A stretch of 52,116 bases of DNA from a virus. A program made the translations under genes and the position numbers. Positions 47,454 through 52,116 of this stretch are shown piece after piece. The first letter of the stretch is position 1. Each line of letters starts with the position of its first letter. The DNA is taken from positions 1 through 52,116 of IMG/VR virus record IMGVR_UViG_3300034101_004157; one strand, written 5' to 3'. The notes beneath the pieces are model-generated. The model made no database searches, had not been told where the DNA came from, and saw only the letters and a list, made by a program, of their open reading frames with translations.

Positions 47454-47468
47454 CGGGGCTCTCCGATG
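47451..47468 (-). promoter_or_regulatory. Palindromic leader, third copy
   Basis: The same 18 bases as at 42525-42542 and 45654-45671, here at the scaffold start. Confidence 0.7.
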
Positions 47469-47477
47469 GTGGGTGGG

Positions 47478-47807
47478 TCAGGAAGTGCGGGGCTTGCTGG
47501 TCAAGCGGGCGATCTGCCGGGTAGCCCAGGCGCGGCCATCGTCGCCGCCCCAAAGCAGCCACGCCTGATAGCCCTTGCTGTCGACGCCCCAGCCTTCGCC
47601 CTTCTTGTCGACCTCGTGGCGGGCGAAGAAGCTGACCATCCGGCGCAGTGTGGACAGGCTGACGGGCTGCCCGTTGGCAAGCTGCCGGGCGCGAGCGAGG
47701 CCGATCTTGGTCCCGCCGCGGTTGGACGGGGTCTGCTTTGCGCGCAGGTCAAGGCCCCGCCGGGCGGCGGCCTGGACGTCGGCGGGAGGGGTGGCGGTCT
47801 TAGGCAC
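47478..47807 (-). CDS. Small head-region phage protein
   Basis: The product has 109 residues. AARRGLDLRAKQTPSNRGGT followed by GLARARQLANGQPVS is a pattern I recall from small proteins or domains near the portal/protease of many phages, of unknown role. The GTG at 47807 follows AGAGGACGCCG and overlaps the portal stop. Confidence 0.65.
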   Translation of the reverse strand: MPKTATPPADVQAAARRGLDLRAKQTPSNRGGTKIGLARARQLANGQPVSLSTLRRMVSFFARHEVDKKGEGWGVDSKGYQAWLLWGGDDGRAWATRQIARLTSKPRTS

Positions 47808-49674
47808 CGGCGTCCTCTGGGGGATTGGTGGCCGGGTCGTCGGTCTCTTCGTCCTCTGCGTCGTCTTCGGCTTCGTCGATCAGGTCGGCCAGGATTGCGC
47901 GGATCTCGGCGGGGCTGGCCCCATCGTCGATCTCGTCAAGCGCGTCCTCGATTGCGTCCCGCAGGCTGTCGCGCTCGGGCATGGCCGGCGCGGCGGCCGG
48001 TGCGGACGCGGCGGCGCGACGGGTGGGGGCGGTCTGCGCGGGCGCCGGGGCGGCCGGCATGGGCGGCGGCGAGGCGGCCTCGGCGGCGATCTCGCGGACG
48101 CGGCGCTCGGCGACGTCAAGCGGCACGTCATGCAGGGCGGCGTAGGCTTCGGCCTTGTCGTAGAAGCCCACCGACAGGAGCGACATGACGTGCTCGCGGT
48201 GGGCCTTGAGCTCGTCCGGGCTGCGCGGGATGCGCGGGTAGGTCAACGCGTAGCCGCCTTCGGGGTAGCGGTAGCGGGGCGGGATCGGCGCGCCTTCAGC
48301 CTCGGCGGCGAGTTCGACAGCGTCGCTGTAGCGGTTGAGCAGGATGGTGGCCAAGCGGACGAGGCGCTGGTCTGCGGCCTCGAAGATTGCCTGATAGCGG
48401 CGCTGCAACTCGCGCTTGCCCTCGTTTGTCAGCGCGATGGCGGCGCCGCTGCGTGCGTTGCCGGACAGGCGTTGCACGTCGGACGGACTGATGCCGGCGC
48501 TCTCCATGAGTGCGCTGATCAGGTTGCCCAAGACTTGCTCTTGGGCGAGGATGTCACCGCCGGGCTGCCATTGGCCGTGCGTAGGCTGCCCTTCGAAGCC
48601 GGGGAGCCGGTCGACGATCAGGACCGACGTGGGGTCGGCGGCGACGTAGCTCCGGCGGTGGCCCTCTTGGTCGGCCGTTGTCACGGCGGCGCCGGCAGGG
48701 ACGCCGCCGATCAGCACCTTCTGTGGCCATGAGCCATCGGCGAAGGTGTGCAGAAGGAAGCCGTGGAGCACGCCGCAGGTCAGGGTGCCGTCGACGATCT
48801 CTTGCCAGTCGAAGGGGTCGAAGAGACGGTCCCCGTTCGGGGCGGCGTGGTAGATCACATAGGGCAGGACCGGCGTGCCTTCCGGGGTCTGCCCGGTGCG
48901 CTCGGCCTGCGCGATCTGCCGGACGGTGGGGGTCGCGCGCCACGGGTAGTCCGCGCCGGTCATCGTGCGGCCGTAGATCGCCGCGGTGATGTCACCGCCC
49001 AAACCCCACGATCCGGGGACTGGGCTGGACGCGTAGACGTAGACGGCGTGGTACGGCTGCGGGCCGGTCAGGTCGTAGACGTCGACGGTCCACGTCTGGT
49101 CACCGACCGTCACCCCGCCGATCACGCCGCGCTCGCGGAGGTAGGCGGTGGAGCGCAGGCGGAGCTCTTCGATGCGCGCGGGCTGATCCGGGGTGCCCTC
49201 GGCGGCGCGGGCCAGCACGAGGTCCGGGTAGACGGCGCGCACCCGCAGGCGGCCCGACTCGGGGTCGACGGCGGCGTGGACGAACATCTCGCGGAGGCCA
49301 AGGGTGTACTGCTGAACCCTTTGCATCATCGGCCACAGGCCGCTATCGGCGAGGGCGCGGGTCAGGTTGCGCAGGTCGTCGGCAGTCGCGGTGGCGTGCT
49401 GCACGACCGGCGGGGTGTCGTACAGGACGGACAGGGCGCGGCAGACGCTCTTGAAGGGGTTGATGGACAGGCTGGGGTCAGCCTGCATCGACGCGCGGGC
49501 GGTGCCCAAGACAGCGTCGGTGCGCTCGGCGAGCAGGCGCGCCCAGGTGCCCTCCAGCATGGAGCGGCGAGCGCGGGTCGCGCGGACGCGCTGGTACTCC
49601 ACGTCGCCTGCGGGGAGCGGAATGCTGCGCTGGGCGGCATCGGCGGCGAGTGCGGCGTTGGTGACAGCGTCCAC
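47800..49674 (-). CDS. Portal protein
   Basis: The product has 624 residues. The core (about 60-470) has the helical stem and wing pattern of portals, with SINPFKSVCRALSVLYDTPP and QRLVRLATILLNRYSD. A Pro/Ala-rich linker and an acidic end (EAEDDAEDEETDD) follow. It forms the dodecameric DNA channel at the capsid vertex. The GTG start at 49674 follows GAGGGCTACCC. It is slightly longer than usual because of the acidic tail. Confidence 0.85.
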   Translation of the reverse strand: MDAVTNAALAADAAQRSIPLPAGDVEYQRVRATRARRSMLEGTWARLLAERTDAVLGTARASMQADPSLSINPFKSVCRALSVLYDTPPVVQHATATADDLRNLTRALADSGLWPMMQRVQQYTLGLREMFVHAAVDPESGRLRVRAVYPDLVLARAAEGTPDQPARIEELRLRSTAYLRERGVIGGVTVGDQTWTVDVYDLTGPQPYHAVYVYASSPVPGSWGLGGDITAAIYGRTMTGADYPWRATPTVRQIAQAERTGQTPEGTPVLPYVIYHAAPNGDRLFDPFDWQEIVDGTLTCGVLHGFLLHTFADGSWPQKVLIGGVPAGAAVTTADQEGHRRSYVAADPTSVLIVDRLPGFEGQPTHGQWQPGGDILAQEQVLGNLISALMESAGISPSDVQRLSGNARSGAAIALTNEGKRELQRRYQAIFEAADQRLVRLATILLNRYSDAVELAAEAEGAPIPPRYRYPEGGYALTYPRIPRSPDELKAHREHVMSLLSVGFYDKAEAYAALHDVPLDVAERRVREIAAEAASPPPMPAAPAPAQTAPTRRAAASAPAAAPAMPERDSLRDAIEDALDEIDDGASPAEIRAILADLIDEAEDDAEDEETDDPATNPPEDAGA

Positions 49675-49691
49675 GGGTAGCCCTCGGCGTC

Positions 49692-49720
49692 AGTGTAGCA
49701 CGGCGGCGCGGTCAGCGCAG
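49692..49720 (-). promoter_or_regulatory. Possible promoter of the portal gene
   Basis: On the minus strand CTGCGC (49715-49720), 17 bases, TACACT (49692-49697), with GTGC before the -10. It is 18 bases before the portal start and overlaps the end of the lipoprotein gene. Confidence 0.45.
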
Positions 49721-50056
49721 GTAGGCGATCCGATAGCTATCCGCAAGCGGGCCGGACGGGTACAGCGTCGCGCCGTCGGGGCTGACGAACCAGTCGTTGG
49801 CTTCGCACAGGTCCGGGGTGTCGTCGTCGCTGTCGGTGTCGCGGCAGCCGTACAGGCTGACCAGCGGGCCCGGCAGGGGCAGCGCTGGGGGCTCGGGGCT
49901 GATGACGGGCACCTCGAGGATCGCGACCGTGCCCTCGGTCGGGGCCACGGCGGGGGCTGTGTCGCCGGCGCGGTCGGTGTCGTCGGGGCCGCAGGCGGGC
50001 AGGGCAAGGGCGAAGAAGGCGGCGCGGCGGGCGCGGGCGGTGAAGCGGCGGGGCAT
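49712..50056 (-). CDS. Putative lipoprotein
   Basis: The protein has 114 residues. The signal peptide is clear: Arg-rich n-region, hydrophobic RRAAFFALALPAC with a lipobox LPAC and Cys 22 as lipidated residue. The mature part is acidic and proline-rich with two further cysteines. It would sit at the cell envelope. Lipoproteins in phage genomes can block superinfection or act as outer spanins, but the site between terminase and portal is unusual. Confidence 0.75.
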   Translation of the reverse strand: MPRRFTARARRAAFFALALPACGPDDTDRAGDTAPAVAPTEGTVAILEVPVISPEPPALPLPGPLVSLYGCRDTDSDDDTPDLCEANDWFVSPDGATLYPSGPLADSYRIAYLR

Positions 50057-50058
50057 GG

Positions 50059-51612
50059 CTACCTCGGGGTGGCGTCAAGGCGGGGGACGTGGACGATTCG
50101 GCGGCCTTCAAAGACGCTATCGTTCAGACTGTAGCGCAGCGCGTCGATCACGTCCTTGCCCGGGTGCTTTGAGTGGCCGTCGAACTCTTGCAGGGCCTTG
50201 ATCAGCGTGCGGCAGGACTCGTGAACGGTGAACTGCCCGCGGTGGAGCAGGCGCTGGTTCAGGTACTTATAGCCCAGGTCGACGCTGCCTTGTGCGCGGC
50301 CTTGGCCGGTCTTGACCTGTTGGAACTCGTTGCGCTTGGTGACGACGCGGGAGGCGCCGCGCTTCTTGCGCTCCAGAACCTTGCGGATCGCGGCGATCAA
50401 GTCGGTGTTTCCCTTCGCGCGGTACACGCTGTCCGTGGTCGTCTTGTCGCCCCACGCGCTGTCAACGTGCGACCAATCGAGCGACCAGCGGGCCAGCATG
50501 GCCAAGATGCCCTCGGCGTCGGCCTCGACGGTTTGGTCGGCGCCGCCGATGTACTCGCCGGCGACGAAGACGCGGTCTTGGCCGTCCGGTTGCTTTAGGA
50601 CGAAGGACAGCACGGCGCACTCTTTGCCGACCAGCTCGCCGTGGTCGACGCCGACGCATACGCGCCAGTCCTCACCGGGGCCCGATGCGAAGGTGCCGGC
50701 GACGTGCTCCATTGGACTGAAGCGCTCGAAGACTTGGCCGGTGGTGCGAGGGTTCCATTCGCCGTGGATTGTGACCGGGTTCTCGAAGGGGTCGCCCTCT
50801 TCCTCCAACTGCTTGATGAACGCGCCGTCCAGCACGGTCCCGTCGTCAAGCCGCAGGGGCTCGCGCGCGCCGACGGGGATGAAGGACTCGGGCCGCAGGG
50901 GTTCCCAGATGTCTTGGATCACGGGCGGGGACTTCTCGGTCAGCGCTTGCAACCAATCCATCGGGCCCGCGTTGATCGGCGTCAGGGACATCAGCATCAC
51001 GCCGCCGCGGCGCATCAGGCGCTTGTTGGCCTCGTGAAAGACGCGCTGTGGCGGCGGTTCGTCGAAGAGCACAAGGTCAAGGGTTGCGCCCGCGAAGGCG
51101 ATGGGGTCTTGGCCCGTGGTCATGAACTTGACGCGCGACCCGTTCTTGAAGACGGCCTCGCGGGCCTCGTTTCGGAAGCCGGCGCCCGGGTCAAAGCGGT
51201 CAAGGTTGGTCAGCACGCCGTCGGGGAGCAGGTCGACGAACTTCTGTTGGATCGGGATGGACTGGTCAACGCGGGCGCAGACGACCCAGCATCGGATCGG
51301 CGGGCGCCGAACGGCAAGGTGCGGGTGCCGCCCGAGGCAGCGGCAGATGACCTCGTAGAGCGCGACGGTCGTCTTTCCGCTGTGCTGGTTGCCGGCCCTG
51401 ATCAACTTGCGTCGGGTGCGGTCCCGCAGGAACCGGTCTTGCCGGGGGAGCCATCGGATGTAGCCGCCGGGGTTTCGGCGGACCTTGGCGGCGACGCGCT
51501 CTGTGGCGGCCGCTGTGGCCTCAAGGGCCGCGAGCAGCGCTGTGCGCGTGTGTGGAGCCGTCGGCGGCGCGGGCGCGGCTGTGGGGCCCTGTGGTGCGGC
51601 AGGCGGGGTCAT
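50059..51612 (-). CDS. terL: Terminase large subunit
   Basis: The protein has 517 residues. The ATPase has Walker A AGNQHSGKTT (73-82) and Walker B LDLVLFDEP (Asp 184, Glu 185). The C-terminal nuclease domain includes VCVGVDHGE and a later Asp in DVIDALRYS, as in the RNase H-like terminase nuclease. It pumps DNA into the capsid and cuts it. The start overlaps the small subunit stop by four bases (ATGA). Confidence 0.93.
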   Translation of the reverse strand: MTPPAAPQGPTAAPAPPTAPHTRTALLAALEATAAATERVAAKVRRNPGGYIRWLPRQDRFLRDRTRRKLIRAGNQHSGKTTVALYEVICRCLGRHPHLAVRRPPIRCWVVCARVDQSIPIQQKFVDLLPDGVLTNLDRFDPGAGFRNEAREAVFKNGSRVKFMTTGQDPIAFAGATLDLVLFDEPPPQRVFHEANKRLMRRGGVMLMSLTPINAGPMDWLQALTEKSPPVIQDIWEPLRPESFIPVGAREPLRLDDGTVLDGAFIKQLEEEGDPFENPVTIHGEWNPRTTGQVFERFSPMEHVAGTFASGPGEDWRVCVGVDHGELVGKECAVLSFVLKQPDGQDRVFVAGEYIGGADQTVEADAEGILAMLARWSLDWSHVDSAWGDKTTTDSVYRAKGNTDLIAAIRKVLERKKRGASRVVTKRNEFQQVKTGQGRAQGSVDLGYKYLNQRLLHRGQFTVHESCRTLIKALQEFDGHSKHPGKDVIDALRYSLNDSVFEGRRIVHVPRLDATPR

Positions 51613-52067
51613 TCGCCGCCCAGGGGTTCGATGGGGGCGCCGTCCGCGTAGGTGGCCGGCAGGTGGAGGCGCGCCGCAAGCTGCCGCAGGGCCTCGACGG
51701 CCAAGGCGCGCGGCAGGGCGGCCAGTGGGTCGACCGCAGCGGCGATCAGGTGCGCGTCCGGGGTGCTCTCGTCTGCCTCGCGCTCGGCGGCCGTAGCGGC
51801 GCCGCGCTCCTCCTCTTCAGCGCGCTCTTGCTCTTTCAGGAGGCGCTCGGCGGCGATGAAACTGCCCTTGGCGATGGCCAAGCCCACCATGCGCTTAAGT
51901 TGTTCGGACTTCGGGCGGCTGGCCCACGTCTCCGCCTCGGCGGCCAGGGTGGCCTCCGCCTCAAGCGCCTGCGCGGCCTTCAGCGCCGCAACCGCCGGAC
52001 CGAAGTCAGCGGACGCGCGCGCCTCATCGGCGACCTCTTGCAGTTGGGCGTGGCGGGAGAGAGTCAG
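51609..52067 (-). CDS. terS: Terminase small subunit, apparent CTG start
   Basis: The frame is open from 52083 down to 51609. An internal ATG at 51890 would give only 93 residues, but the coding frame continues upstream with ALKAAQALEAEA and SRPKSEQLKRMVGLA, helical and typical of small terminase N-terminal domains. There is no ATG, GTG or TTG in this part. CAGGATCGACC followed by CTG (52065-52067) matches the common module GGAGCCGACC-ATG base for base in spacing, so a CTG start with 152 residues is proposed. It recognises the packaging site and recruits TerL. Confidence 0.7.
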   Translation of the reverse strand: MTLSRHAQLQEVADEARASADFGPAVAALKAAQALEAEATLAAEAETWASRPKSEQLKRMVGLAIAKGSFIAAERLLKEQERAEEEERGAATAAEREADESTPDAHLIAAAVDPLAALPRALAVEALRQLAARLHLPATYADGAPIEPLGGE

Positions 52068-52072
52068 GGTCG

Positions 52073-52090
52073 ATCCTGGTTTTTTTCAGG
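52073..52090. other. T7 tract with CCTG/CAGG arms upstream of terS
   Basis: CCTGG-T7-CAGG stands just before the terS start, with the genome end 26 bases further. A homopolymer flanked by short inverted arms beside cos is compatible with a bent packaging site. It also contains the in-frame stop before terS. Confidence 0.35.
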
Positions 52091-52106
52091 GGGTGCGGAA
52101 GCGGAC

Positions 52107-52116
52107 AGGGAAAGGG
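52107..52116. repeat. Terminal direct repeat, right copy
   Basis: AGGGAAAGGG, identical to bases 1-10. It is upstream of terS on the same transcript once the ends are joined. Confidence 0.6.

Noticed and set aside
1-52116. Search for tRNA genes, CRISPR arrays, integrase and attachment sites
   Set aside because: I saw no cloverleaf, no regularly spaced repeats and no recombinase with tyrosine or serine motifs. A dedicated tRNA search could still find one.

Overview
The window looks like one complete genome of a tailed double-stranded DNA phage (siphovirus-like, HK97-type capsid) of about 52 kb. The DNA is GC-rich throughout, by eye about 70 %. The same 10 bases (AGGGAAAGGG) stand at both ends, next to the terminase genes, as expected for cohesive ends or a circular contig. 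Nothing in the sequence names the host. It should be a high-GC bacterium that uses sigma-70-type promoters and can supply adenosylcobalamin, because the phage has a class II ribonucleotide reductase. I see no integrase, no tRNA, no CRISPR array and no DNA polymerase.

Layout. Bases 1-4013 (minus strand) hold a small regulator region, a 760-base non-coding control region that may include an origin, and a primase/VirE-helicase pair. Bases 4289-11267 (plus) hold an HNH protein, an SF2 helicase, SSB, several small zinc-binding or unknown proteins, and an SNF2 helicase/DNA methyltransferase pair. Bases 11616-16554 (minus) are a nucleotide and replication operon: MazG-like protein, sliding clamp, C5-cytosine methyltransferase and class II ribonucleotide reductase. 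Bases 16800-30064 (plus) are an early/accessory region with a YqaJ-type exonuclease, RecT, a RuvC-like resolvase, ThyX, two Lar-like zinc proteins, a PAPS-reductase-like ATPase gene in a repeat-flanked cassette, and many tiny genes joined by ATGA overlaps. Bases 30054-52067 (minus) are the late operon, read right to left: terminase, lipoprotein, portal, scaffold, capsid, connectors, tail tube, frameshifted tail chaperone, tape measure, tail tip and fibre proteins, then lysis.

How it works together. Host polymerase probably reads the plus-strand early genes from promoters of the form TTGACC-N17-TAnnnT. In five of these an AT-rich element starts exactly 30 nt upstream of the -35, and in those five the RNA then runs through a GC hairpin, a common start module (GGAGCCGACCATGA), a small ORF and another hairpin. 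The replication genes suggest host Pol III does the synthesis with a phage clamp, SSB, primase and helicase, helped by a RecT/YqaJ/RuvC recombination set. The late promoter is probably at bases 38-66, reading leftwards through the joined ends into the terminase genes. A perfect palindrome sits in its spacer and a strong hairpin just after it, which suggests repressor and/or antitermination control.

The most notable points are the reiterated promoter-hairpin-small-ORF modules, the late promoter spanning the genome ends, the 73-bp direct repeats around the PAPS-reductase-like gene, a canonical -1 slippery heptamer in the tail chaperone, repeated RNA-hairpin leaders on late genes, and an apparent CTG start for the small terminase subunit.
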